This document shows, piece after piece, positions 25,283-33,697 of a stretch of 64,000 nt of DNA. The notes under the pieces are model-generated. The model did not search any database. It was given only the letters and a program-made list of their open reading frames with translations, and was not told the DNA's origin. A program made the position numbers and the translations under genes. The stretch's first letter is position 1, and each line of letters starts with the position of its first letter. Source of the stretch: NORP240 sp046047495 (GTDB taxonomy: Bacteria > Pseudomonadota > Gammaproteobacteria > Pseudomonadales > Pseudohongiellaceae); the NCBI GenBank assembly GCA_046047495.1, contig JBJOHV010000026.1, positions 8,275-72,274 of the forward strand. Reading direction: 5' to 3'.

Positions 25283-27337
25283 TCAGGCAGCCAACAGGCC
25301 CCGGTGCCTGAGCAGGGCATCGATCCTGGGTTCCCGGCCCATAAAGTCCTCGAACAGCAGCTTAGCCTTGCGCGTACCGCCCCGCGACAGGATCTTCTGC
25401 AGGTATTGCCGGCCGACTTCCTGATTCAGCACTCCGGCCTCTTCAAAACGGGAGAATACATCGGCAGACAACACTTCGGCCCAGAAATAACTGTAATAGC
25501 CTGCCGCATAACCGCCGGCGAAAATATGGGAGAAACTGTTTTCGAAGCGATTGTAGTCCGGCACGGGCACGACGCTGGTCTGCTGTCGCACCTGGGCAAT
25601 GGTCTTTCTCGCCGTATCCCGGTCCAGACCGTCACGCAGCATGTGTAACCGAAAGTCGAACAGCCCGAACTCCAGCTGGCGCATCATCTTGATACCCGCC
25701 TGATAATTGCGCGCCGCCAGCATACGCTCCAGCAGTGCCGCCGGCAGGGGCTCACCGGTTTGATAATGGGCGGATAGGAGTCCGATGGACTCCGGGTCCC
25801 AACACCAGTTCTCCATCAACTGGCTGGGCAGCTCCACCGCATCCCAGGCCACGCCATTGATGCCTGATACCCGCAGTTCGTCGGCCTGCGTGAGAACATG
25901 ATGCAGGCCATGTCCAAATTCATGAAACAGGGTGAGCACTTCGGTGTGGGTAAGCAGCGCCGGTGCTGACTCAGTGGGTTCAGAAAAATTGCATACCAGG
26001 TAGGTGGCCGGCAGATGGACTCTGCCTGTCTCGGTTTTTCTCCGTGACCGGCAATTGTCCATCCAGGCGCCACCCTGCTTGCCTTCCCTTGGAAACAGAT
26101 CGAGAAAGAAGCGGGCCATCAGTGTTCCATTGCGGCTGATATCATAACTCTCAACGGATTCGTGCCATGTCTCATAGCCTGGGTTGGGTGTGATGTCCAC
26201 GCCAAACAGTCGGCTCACAATGGTGAAGAGTCCCTGCCTGACCCTTTGCAACGGGAAATATTGACGCAGCTCCTCCTGGGAAATATCGAACAGGGCCTGC
26301 CGTTGCTTCTCGCTGAAATAAGCCACATCCCAGGGTTGCAGATCCGGTTCTCCCAGGTCCGCTGCGAATTGCCGCAGGGCGGTAATTTCCTCCAGTGCCC
26401 GCGGCCTGCTGTGCTGTGCCAATTGTTCCAAAAAGCGCAACACCTCTTCCGGGGTTTCTGCCATTTTCTTGGCGAGCGACTGCTCCGCATAGTTTTCAAA
26501 GCCAAGCAACGCGGCCATTTCCTGACGAGCCTTCAGTATGTCCAGGATATTGGCCTGATTGTCCCAGGCGTGATAGAGGGGCTGCTGATCCGATGCGCGG
26601 GTGACGTAGGCATCATAGACCTCCTTGCGCAGGGTCCGGTCGTCCGCGTAGGTCATGACTGCATTGTAGGACGGAAAATCCAGGGTAACGAGATAACCTT
26701 GTTTTCCCCTGCGGTGTGCAGCGGCAGCCGCGGCTTCCATGGCTAACGGCGGCAGTCCGCGTAGCGCCTGTTCATTGGACAATAGTCTGGACCAGGCTTT
26801 GGTGCTGTCCAGCACATTGTTTCCGAACCGGCTGGACAGGGCATTGAGTGTTTTCTCCAACGTTTTGAAACGGTCTTTGCGCTCCTTGTCCAGATGCACG
26901 CCGGCCAACCTGAAATCCAGCAGGTAATCTTCCACAACTTTTTGCTGACTGGGAGTCAGGTGGCATTCCGCTGCCTTGGCGGCTAGGCTGCTGATGATCT
27001 TGTACAACCGTTCGTCCTGCCCCAGCCTGGTGTAGTAGTCGGATACCCTTTCCTGGCAGCGGTCGTATATCCCCCGCAGGGGTTCTGTGTTTTGCACATT
27101 GTGCAGGTGTCCGATCACGGACCAGGCATTGTTGAGACGTTCATCCAGATCTTCCAGCCTGGCGATCACATTGTGCCAGCCTGGATTTGCAACCACGGCA
27201 GGGTCGCTCAGCAAATCCTCCAGGGCTGTCAGGTTGTCGCCAATTAGCTGCTCGATGGCTGGCTCAAGGTGCTCGAGTTTAATGCGGGAAAAGGAGGGCA
27301 ACTCAGTAATTGCCAACAAGGGATTGTCCGTGGTCAT
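25283..27337 (-). CDS. prlC: Oligopeptidase A (M3 zinc metallopeptidase)
   Basis: 684 residues, the family's usual size. The zinc site HEFGHGLHH is in LTLFHEFGHGLHHVLT, with the third ligand in the downstream ELPSQLMENWCWDPE region, as in thimet/oligopeptidase A enzymes. FSHIFAGGYAAGYYSYFWAEVLSADVF near the C-terminus is a further family hallmark. It degrades short peptides, including cleaved signal peptides, in the cytoplasm. It starts 24 bases after aroE on the same strand. Confidence 0.95.
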   Translation of the reverse strand: MTTDNPLLAITELPSFSRIKLEHLEPAIEQLIGDNLTALEDLLSDPAVVANPGWHNVIARLEDLDERLNNAWSVIGHLHNVQNTEPLRGIYDRCQERVSDYYTRLGQDERLYKIISSLAAKAAECHLTPSQQKVVEDYLLDFRLAGVHLDKERKDRFKTLEKTLNALSSRFGNNVLDSTKAWSRLLSNEQALRGLPPLAMEAAAAAAHRRGKQGYLVTLDFPSYNAVMTYADDRTLRKEVYDAYVTRASDQQPLYHAWDNQANILDILKARQEMAALLGFENYAEQSLAKKMAETPEEVLRFLEQLAQHSRPRALEEITALRQFAADLGEPDLQPWDVAYFSEKQRQALFDISQEELRQYFPLQRVRQGLFTIVSRLFGVDITPNPGYETWHESVESYDISRNGTLMARFFLDLFPREGKQGGAWMDNCRSRRKTETGRVHLPATYLVCNFSEPTESAPALLTHTEVLTLFHEFGHGLHHVLTQADELRVSGINGVAWDAVELPSQLMENWCWDPESIGLLSAHYQTGEPLPAALLERMLAARNYQAGIKMMRQLEFGLFDFRLHMLRDGLDRDTARKTIAQVRQQTSVVPVPDYNRFENSFSHIFAGGYAAGYYSYFWAEVLSADVFSRFEEAGVLNQEVGRQYLQKILSRGGTRKAKLLFEDFMGREPRIDALLRHRGLLAA

Positions 27338-27361
27338 GGCTATGTCCAGTAGATTCTCAGG

Positions 27362-28213
27362 TTACGCTGACAGGCTTGTCCGTACCTGTTCGATGACTTC
27401 AGGGGTCGCCGGTTTGATGCCGCGCCATATCCTGAATGATTCCGCCGCCTGTTCAACCAGCATGCCGAGCCCATCCAGCACCAGGCCGGCACCTCGCATT
27501 TTCCCCCAAGCGGTAAACGGCGTATCGCCCTTCGCATACAACATGTCATAACAACAAGTATCAGGGCCGACCAGCCTGGCATCCAGCGGCGGCACCTCGC
27601 CCTGCAGGCTGGCGGAGGTACCATTGATTATAAGATCGTGGGCGGTGTCCAGATCACCATAGTCACATACCAAAAGGTTTGCCAGACCGCGGAATTCCTG
27701 CTGCAGCTGAACCGCCTTTTCCAGGGTCCGGTTGGCGATGGTGATTTGCAGTGGTGCTTCGTCCACCAGGCCCGCCAACGCGCCGCGCACCGCGCCTCCG
27801 GCACCCAGCATCAAGATGCGTTTGCCCTTGAGGGTTACACCATGATTGATGCGCAGGTCGGTAATCAGCCCCAGGCCATCGGTGTTGTCACCGCACAATG
27901 AGCCTGCGGAGTTCTGGTATAGCGTGTTGACCGCCCTTGCCCGGGACGCCCGGCCTGTACAGTCCTGCTTTACCATCTTAAAGGCGATCTCCTTGTATGG
28001 CACCGTGACATTCAAACCGGCACCACCCTCGCGAAAGAACCGGGTCACGAAGTCCTCCACGGCATCCGCTTCCACAGTGATGGCGGAATATTCCAGGGTC
28101 TGCCCGGTCTGCCGGGCAAACAGGCTGTGAATCAGCGGGGATTTGCTGTGACTGACCGGATTTCCAATGACGGCATAGCGGGACAAGCGATCTGACCTTT
28201 GCTGTTGGGGCAT
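27362..28213 (-). CDS. aroE: Shikimate dehydrogenase
   Basis: 283 residues. The substrate-binding domain has YAVIGNPVSHSKSP and NVTVPYKE with the catalytic lysine, plus GDNTDGLGL with the catalytic aspartate. The NADP domain has the glycine-rich loop LGAGGAVRGAL and NRTLEKA, whose arginine favours NADPH. It reduces 3-dehydroshikimate to shikimate in the aromatic amino acid pathway. It lies 24 bases downstream of hemF, the same order as in pseudomonads. Confidence 0.95.
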   Translation of the reverse strand: MPQQQRSDRLSRYAVIGNPVSHSKSPLIHSLFARQTGQTLEYSAITVEADAVEDFVTRFFREGGAGLNVTVPYKEIAFKMVKQDCTGRASRARAVNTLYQNSAGSLCGDNTDGLGLITDLRINHGVTLKGKRILMLGAGGAVRGALAGLVDEAPLQITIANRTLEKAVQLQQEFRGLANLLVCDYGDLDTAHDLIINGTSASLQGEVPPLDARLVGPDTCCYDMLYAKGDTPFTAWGKMRGAGLVLDGLGMLVEQAAESFRIWRGIKPATPEVIEQVRTSLSA

Positions 28214-28237
28214 TCAATGCGGGATGGTTCAGGCATG

Positions 28238-29149
28238 CTACACCCAGTTTCTGGGTACCAGGAACTCCTTGTACAGCCTTTCCTCCTCACTGCCCGGCTC
28301 CGGATGCCAATCGTAAATCCAGCGCACCACCGGGGGCAGGGACATTAGAATCGACTCGGTGCGGCCCACGCCGGAGCGCAGGCCAAAGACAGTGCCGCGA
28401 TCATAGATCAGATTGAATTCTGCATAGCGGCCGCGACGATATTCCTGAAAATGTTTATGGCGCTCGGTGTACGCGGTCGCTTTGCGCTTCGCCACGATAG
28501 GGACATAGGCCTTGGTATAGCTCTGGGCAATGCTCTTGACCATGGCCAGGCTCTGCTCGAAGCCAAGCTGGTTGAAGTCATCGAAGAACAGGCCGCCGAT
28601 ACCCCGCGGTTCACCCCGATGCTTCAGGAAGAAATAGTCGTCACACTCCTGCTTGAAGCGCGGGTACAGCTCTTGGCCGAATGGGTCACAGGCGGCCTTC
28701 GCGGTGGCATGCCATGCCTGACAATCGTCCTCAAAGCCATAATACGGTGTCAGATCATAGCCACCGCCGAACCACCAAACCGGTTCCTCGCCGTCCTTCT
28801 CGGCGACAAACATGCGGAAGTTGGCGTGGGAGGTGGGGACAAAGGGGTTTCTGGGGTGGATTACCAGGGAAACCCCCATGGCCTGGTAGGGCCTTCCTGC
28901 CAATTCCGGTCGGGTCGCCGTGGCGGATTCCGGCAAAGATTTCCCGTGCACATGGGAAAACGCCACACCGCCTTTCTCGAACACCGCACCCTCGCTGATC
29001 ACCCGGGTCAGACCCATGCCACCGGTTTCCCGTTCCCATTGGTCCTTGTTGAACTCCGCCTTGCCGTCCTCGGCTGCCAATTGGGTGCATATATCCTCCT
29101 GCAGTTGCAGCAGAAAGTCCTTCACCCCCGTTACATGACTTGCGTCCAC
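28238..29149 (-). CDS. hemF: Coproporphyrinogen III oxidase, aerobic
   Basis: 303 residues from a GTG at 29149 preceded by AGAGGA at a good distance. Signature stretches include FSHVHGKSLPE, GVSLVIHPRNPF, WWFGGGYDLTPYYG and RGIGGLFFDDFN. HemF performs the oxygen-dependent decarboxylation that gives protoporphyrinogen IX, supplying heme to the cytochromes and the oxidase encoded nearby. A perfect 14-base palindrome lies 20 bases upstream of the start codon. Confidence 0.96.
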   Translation of the reverse strand: MDASHVTGVKDFLLQLQEDICTQLAAEDGKAEFNKDQWERETGGMGLTRVISEGAVFEKGGVAFSHVHGKSLPESATATRPELAGRPYQAMGVSLVIHPRNPFVPTSHANFRMFVAEKDGEEPVWWFGGGYDLTPYYGFEDDCQAWHATAKAACDPFGQELYPRFKQECDDYFFLKHRGEPRGIGGLFFDDFNQLGFEQSLAMVKSIAQSYTKAYVPIVAKRKATAYTERHKHFQEYRRGRYAEFNLIYDRGTVFGLRSGVGRTESILMSLPPVVRWIYDWHPEPGSEEERLYKEFLVPRNWV

Positions 29150-29169
29150 TGATCTGTCCTCTAATATTT

Positions 29170-29183
29170 AAAGCAATTGCTTT
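29170..29183. promoter_or_regulatory. Perfect palindrome upstream of hemF
   Basis: AAAGCAATTGCTTT is a 14-base perfect inverted repeat, 21-34 bases before the hemF start and just upstream of its ribosome site, within the 135-base hemF-purE gap. It is AT-rich and not an FNR/Anr box (TTGATnnnnATCAA). It could be an operator for an unidentified regulator. No regulator gene is adjacent. Confidence 0.4.
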
Positions 29184-29284
29184 GTTAAATCACTTGCGCC
29201 TGCCGATCTGACGCCCTGCCAGGCGGTCCGGGGACCAGTGTAGTGGCCGGCGGCTATTGGATATTAATCTGGATCGGATTTCGG

Positions 29285-29785
29285 TCAGATCAGGTCCTGC
29301 AGGGCGCGATCCTGCTCCAGTACTTTCTGGACATTCTGCTCCCGCTCCGCACGCAGCCTCTCCATCAGGGACTCATCCCCGATGGCCATCATCTGAGCCG
29401 CCAGAAACGCAGCGTTTTTTGCTCCAGTGCGGCCGATGGCTACAGTGGCAACCGGGATCCCGGCCGGCATCTGCACCGTGGACAGCAGCGCATCCATGCC
29501 CTGCAGGGGACCCGCATCGATGGGCACGCCGATGACCGGCTTGATGGTATGGGCCGCCGTGGCACCGGCCAGATGGGCGGCCAGCCCGGCACCGCAAATG
29601 AAAACCTGACAGCCACGATTGACCGCATCATTGATGTACTGCTGGGTGTTGGCCGGGGTCCGATGGGCCGACGTGATTTTCATCTCGTAATCGATCTGCA
29701 GGATCTTGAAAATTTCCGTGGCACCCTGCATGACTTCCAGATCGGATTTGGAGCCCATCAGGATCGCGACAAACGGTTTGCTCAT
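29285..29785 (-). CDS. purE: N5-carboxyaminoimidazole ribonucleotide mutase PurE
   Basis: 166 residues, a single-domain PurE. The active-site motif GSKSD (residues 11-15) and SAHRTP are present, as are GAGLAAHLAG and GVPIDAGPLQGMDALLSTVQMP. SAHRTP and the overall length fit class I PurE, which needs PurK as partner. purK is not next to it, whereas in most gammaproteobacteria the two are adjacent. The GVPIDAGPLQGMDALLSTVQMP segment differs from the GVPVQS...SGVDSLYSIVQMP form of Escherichia. Gene position between dprA and hemF replaces tsaC of the pseudomonad arrangement. Confidence 0.93.
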   Translation of the reverse strand: MSKPFVAILMGSKSDLEVMQGATEIFKILQIDYEMKITSAHRTPANTQQYINDAVNRGCQVFICGAGLAAHLAGATAAHTIKPVIGVPIDAGPLQGMDALLSTVQMPAGIPVATVAIGRTGAKNAAFLAAQMMAIGDESLMERLRAEREQNVQKVLEQDRALQDLI

Positions 29786-29852
29786 TGCTGTGGCCTCTTC
29801 GAAAATGGCAAATGCGGGAAGCTACCTGAGGGATCGGCTTCCTGCAAGCTGC

Positions 29853-30983
29853 TTAGTGGGTGCGGCGAAAGCGTCCGCCGCAAGGCTCCACGATTCCGCG
29901 CAATTCCAGTTCCACGAGGCTGCTGCTGACCGCCGGCAGGTCCAGCCCACTGTCCTGCACCAGGGCATCCAGGGATCGCTCGTCAAAGCCCAACGTGTGA
30001 AGAACCCGCCGGGCCAGTTTGGACAAGACGGACTCGTCCGTGACAGTCCCCTCCCCGGCAGGATCCAGGGAGGCCTGCTTCAATGTCGAGCGTTGCAGCT
30101 GCACCAGCGGGCCCAGCTCCTCAAGGATACATTCCACTGAGTCCACCAGCTTGGCACCTTGCCGAATCAGTTCATGACAGCCCCTGGCTTGCGGGTTGCC
30201 GATGGCGCCTGGCAGGGCGAACACCTCCCGATTCTGTTCCAGTCCGTGACGCGCTGTGATCAGAGAGCCGCTGCCGGTGGTTGCCTCCACCACCAGAACC
30301 CCGAGACTCATACCACTGATGATGCGATTGCGCTGGGGGAAATGGGCTGCCAGGGGCGGAGCTCCCAGAGGAAACTCTGATACCAATACTCCCTGTTCCA
30401 GTATCGCCTGCGCCAGCTGTCGATTGGATGGGGGATAGACGACATCGACACCAGTCCCCAGCACGGCGACGGTGGGAGCATTTACGCTCAGCGCGCCACG
30501 ATGGGCCTGGGTATCGATCCCGCGCGCCATGCCGCTGCAAATACACAGGCCCCGCCTGGCCAACTCCGAGGCGAGCCACAGGCCGTGATGGAGTCCTGCG
30601 GCACTGGCACCGCGACTTCCCACCACAGCCAACTGGGGCAAACGCAGTACGGCGGGATTGCCGCGGATATAGAGCAGGGGCGGGGGGCGACTGATGAGTT
30701 TCAGCAGCACCGGGTAAGCGGGGTCTTCGAAGGTGATGATGCCGTTGTTGCCCTGGGTGGACCACTGGAGATCCGCTGCCACCTGCCCGTCCGGGGCATA
30801 ATCCAGGGTTTGCAGCACCGCCAGTTGGGGAGGTTCAACACCCAGCGCTGCCAGGGCTTCGGTGTCGGCTGTCCTGATCTGTTGCACGCTGCCCAGCGCA
30901 GATAACAGACTACCGAGCAGTCCACCGCCGAAATGCGGATGGTGGACAAGCGTCAGGTAGCGGGCTGTGGTGGCGGTGTCCAA
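29853..30983 (-). CDS. dprA: DNA-processing protein DprA (Smf)
   Basis: 376 residues. The Rossmann-like domain contains VVGSRGASAAG, CSGMARGIDTQAHRGAL, VAVLGTGVDVVYP, FPQRNRIISGMS and GSLITARHGLEQNREVFALPG, all diagnostic of DprA. A C-terminal winged-helix-like region (VLHTLGFDERSLDALVQDSGL) follows. DprA loads RecA onto incoming single-stranded DNA in transformation, and its wider conservation suggests roles outside competence too. It begins 45 bases after the LysM gene. Confidence 0.94.
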   Translation of the reverse strand: MDTATTARYLTLVHHPHFGGGLLGSLLSALGSVQQIRTADTEALAALGVEPPQLAVLQTLDYAPDGQVAADLQWSTQGNNGIITFEDPAYPVLLKLISRPPPLLYIRGNPAVLRLPQLAVVGSRGASAAGLHHGLWLASELARRGLCICSGMARGIDTQAHRGALSVNAPTVAVLGTGVDVVYPPSNRQLAQAILEQGVLVSEFPLGAPPLAAHFPQRNRIISGMSLGVLVVEATTGSGSLITARHGLEQNREVFALPGAIGNPQARGCHELIRQGAKLVDSVECILEELGPLVQLQRSTLKQASLDPAGEGTVTDESVLSKLARRVLHTLGFDERSLDALVQDSGLDLPAVSSSLVELELRGIVEPCGGRFRRTH

Positions 30984-31028
30984 GCAGATCTTCCTTGATC
31001 CGGGCCGGACGGTGTGAGCCTGACGAGG

Positions 31029-32117
31029 TCAGGGATTGGTGACGATATCACCGATTCCGGTGGGTTCAGTTATAGTCAGGATTACCCCATAGCTCAACTT
31101 TTCGAAGGTTCGGTATACCAGCAGGGTGCCGATCTCTTTGTTTGGCAACTGCAGCCGGTCATTGGTGAACACGTCCCGAACCTGATCACCGAAGCCTTTG
31201 CGGCTGCGGCCCTTGTCGTCAACCATGCGTTCACCGGGTTTCTCGATACTGAGCACATTGCCCATCTCCAGACCGTCCCGGCTGCCCAGGTTGATGACCA
31301 CCGAATCCAGCAGGGATGCCAATCGCTCCCCTGTGGTTAGCGCTATGATGTTGCCATCGATGGCTTGGGACGGCTCGGTGGGAAATATGGTGGGATCGAG
31401 CCGGGTTTCTTCACGCACCAGCAAATGGTCCCCTACCTTGATTTCACTGGCGCTGGAATTGATCAGCATTCTCTTCACGTCATCCGCCTCGTGGGCAATG
31501 ATAGTGGCGAAACCCAGGGTGACCAGTTCCACACCAAGGGACTCCTTGCCATCCAGGTATTCATTCACCTGGCGATAGATCTCGAAAGACCCGGCACCTG
31601 CCGGCCAGTTGCCACGGGCATAGATTTCATCCCCGGTACCAATGATCAGGTTATTGCCGATAGTGGAGACAATATAGGGTGCCGCTGCAAACACCTCCGG
31701 CGGAACAATCCGGTTGGTGGTGAAACTGCTGTTGATATTCTCCAGGGCGATGGCGGGAATGGAACTGGTCATGGGAATTTCGCGGACTTCCGGTGCCAGG
31801 CGCTCCACCAGCATGCTGCGCTGGGCTACCAGGCGCGGCATGCCGTTCACCGAATCCACCCTGATCACATCACCGGGATAGATCGCCTCGGGATTGTCCA
31901 AATAGCGATCGGGCAGCCACACGTCTGGCCACCGCAGCGGGTCCTGCAGAAACTGGCTGGCGATATTCCACAGGGTGTCGTTTTCCTGGACCGTATAGGA
32001 TTCGGGATAATCCCGCAGGAACAGGGAGGCCTGGCCCCAGGCCGGTGCCGTGCACAGCAAGCTGATGAGTGACAGGACCCCGGCTTGAATGAATTGCACG
32101 CTTGCAAGGTTCTTCAT
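31029..32117 (-). CDS. LysM-domain secreted protein
   Basis: 362 residues from the ATG at 32117, which gives a signal peptide (MKNLASVQ, hydrophobic core, cleavage near AWG). A LysM domain follows directly: SYTVQENDTLWNIASQFLQDPLRWPDVW ... IYPGDVIRV, so it probably binds peptidoglycan in the periplasm. The remaining ~270 residues have no motif I recognise. LysM proteins of this size are conserved upstream of dprA in pseudomonads. The gene is divergent from def and heads the LysM-dprA group. Confidence 0.88.
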   Translation of the reverse strand: MKNLASVQFIQAGVLSLISLLCTAPAWGQASLFLRDYPESYTVQENDTLWNIASQFLQDPLRWPDVWLPDRYLDNPEAIYPGDVIRVDSVNGMPRLVAQRSMLVERLAPEVREIPMTSSIPAIALENINSSFTTNRIVPPEVFAAAPYIVSTIGNNLIIGTGDEIYARGNWPAGAGSFEIYRQVNEYLDGKESLGVELVTLGFATIIAHEADDVKRMLINSSASEIKVGDHLLVREETRLDPTIFPTEPSQAIDGNIIALTTGERLASLLDSVVINLGSRDGLEMGNVLSIEKPGERMVDDKGRSRKGFGDQVRDVFTNDRLQLPNKEIGTLLVYRTFEKLSYGVILTITEPTGIGDIVTNP

Positions 32118-32228
32118 CTTTTGAATTCCATGGGCCGCAAGGCCGATAATCTTAGCAATAAGGTATACTCCGAACCAGTTGTAGTTCACAGTTCCGCCAA
32201 ATGCCCACGTTTGAGAACCACAGGAAAT

Positions 32229-32735
32229 ATGGCCATTCTTCAGATACTTGAGTTTCCCGATTCCCGGCTGCGCAAGGTCGCAGCACCGGTGACGTCATTC
32301 GACGAGTCCCTGGGTCAACTCATCGACGACATGCTGGAAACCATGTATGACGCCAACGGTATCGGCCTGGCCGCTACCCAGGTTAACGTGCATAAGCGCC
32401 TGCTTGTCATAGATGTATCGGAAAATCGTGATGGTCCTCTAGTTTTTATTAACCCTGAAGTATCGGTGCTGGACCCTACATTGTCCGAGTACGATGAGGG
32501 CTGCCTGTCGGTACCGGGGTTTTACGAGACCGTGTCCCGTCCCTGCGCGGTTCTCATCAAGGCCCAGGATCGGGACGGCACGGCATTCGAGATGGAAGCC
32601 AGCGGCTTGCTGGCAACCTGCATCCAACATGAAATCGATCACCTCAATGGCAAGCTGTTCGTCGATTATCTGAGCATCCTCAAGCGCAATCGCATCAGGA
32701 GCAAGCTGGAAAAAGAGCAGCAGAAGACGGCCTGA
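32229..32735 (+). CDS. def: Peptide deformylase
   Basis: 168 residues from the ATG at 32229 with AGGA just upstream. All three motifs are present: GIGLAATQV, EGCLSVPG with the metal-ligand cysteine, and QHEIDHLNG with the HExxH. It removes the formyl group from nascent proteins. A TATACT element at 32164-32169 is a reasonable -10, though no good -35 was found. The stop shares one base with the fmt ATG. Confidence 0.97.
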   Translation: MAILQILEFPDSRLRKVAAPVTSFDESLGQLIDDMLETMYDANGIGLAATQVNVHKRLLVIDVSENRDGPLVFINPEVSVLDPTLSEYDEGCLSVPGFYETVSRPCAVLIKAQDRDGTAFEMEASGLLATCIQHEIDHLNGKLFVDYLSILKRNRIRSKLEKEQQKTA

Positions 32736-33697
32736 TGCAAGCCTTGCGCATCGTGTTTGCCGGAACTCCTGCGTTCGCCGCCAGTCACTTGCAGGCCATC
32801 CTGGCCTCAGACCATCAGGTCATCGCGGTCTATACCCAGCCTGACCGGCCGGCCGGACGCGGCAAGCAGTTGCAGTCCAGCCCGGTAAAAGCGCTGGCGC
32901 TGTCCCACCATCTGCCGGTGTTGCAACCCCTTTCCCTCAAAGATCCAGAGGCCCAGGCCCGGCTCGCCAGTCTTCAGCCCGACCTCATGGTGGTGGTGGC
33001 CTATGGTCTGATTTTGCCGGCGGCAGTGCTGGCCATTCCCCGCTTCGGCTGTATCAACGTCCATGCCTCATTGTTGCCCCGCTGGCGGGGTGCCGCACCC
33101 ATCGAGCGTTGTCTGCTGGCGGGGGACGCAGAGACCGGTGTCACCATCATGCAAATGGATCCGGGTCTGGACACCGGTGCCATGCTGCACAAAGCCGCGG
33201 TTGCCATCTCTCCGGATGACAACCGACTCAGTCTGGAGCACAAACTGGCAGAGGTCGGGACCCAGGCACTGCGTTACACCCTGGACAATCTGGACAGCCT
33301 GCAGGCGAAGGCCGTGCCCCAGGATGATCGGCTCAGCACCTATGCCAGCAAACTGGACAAGGCGGAAGCACTGGTTGATTGGACATTGCCCGCAGCTTTT
33401 ATCGAACGCCAGGTGCGAGCAGGCATCGGACGCCACCCGGCCTATAGTGGACTGTTGGGTGAACGTGTGCGCTTACTCCGGGCGCGGGCCGTGGTAACGT
33501 CGGACACCCAGCCTCCCGGCACCATCCTGAGCGCGGCGGATGGGACTCTGCTGGTTGCCTGCGGGGAGGGCGCTCTGGCGGTGTCCGAAGTCCAGCTGCC
33601 GGGCAAAAACCCGGTGCGGATTGATGATCTGCTGAATGCCAGGGCTGCTCGGTTCACGGTCGGCCACCGCTTTGAGACGCCGGACTTGCCCTCTTGA
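32735..33697 (+). CDS. fmt: Methionyl-tRNA formyltransferase
   Basis: 320 residues. The N-terminal formyltransferase domain contains VFAGTPAFAASHLQA, INVHASLLPRWRGAAPIERCL (catalytic Asn/His) and GVTIMQMDPGLDTGAML (catalytic Asp). The C-terminal domain for tRNA binding follows from about residue 205. It formylates initiator Met-tRNA, the step reversed on finished proteins by Def. TGATG overlap with def, and its stop overlaps the rsmB TTG. Confidence 0.97.
   Translation: MQALRIVFAGTPAFAASHLQAILASDHQVIAVYTQPDRPAGRGKQLQSSPVKALALSHHLPVLQPLSLKDPEAQARLASLQPDLMVVVAYGLILPAAVLAIPRFGCINVHASLLPRWRGAAPIERCLLAGDAETGVTIMQMDPGLDTGAMLHKAAVAISPDDNRLSLEHKLAEVGTQALRYTLDNLDSLQAKAVPQDDRLSTYASKLDKAEALVDWTLPAAFIERQVRAGIGRHPAYSGLLGERVRLLRARAVVTSDTQPPGTILSAADGTLLVACGEGALAVSEVQLPGKNPVRIDDLLNARAARFTVGHRFETPDLPS

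Noticed and set aside
29161..29188. TTAACA-16-TATTAG as the hemF promoter (minus strand)
   Set aside because: Its start site would fall inside or after the hemF ribosome site, so it could not give a translatable message.
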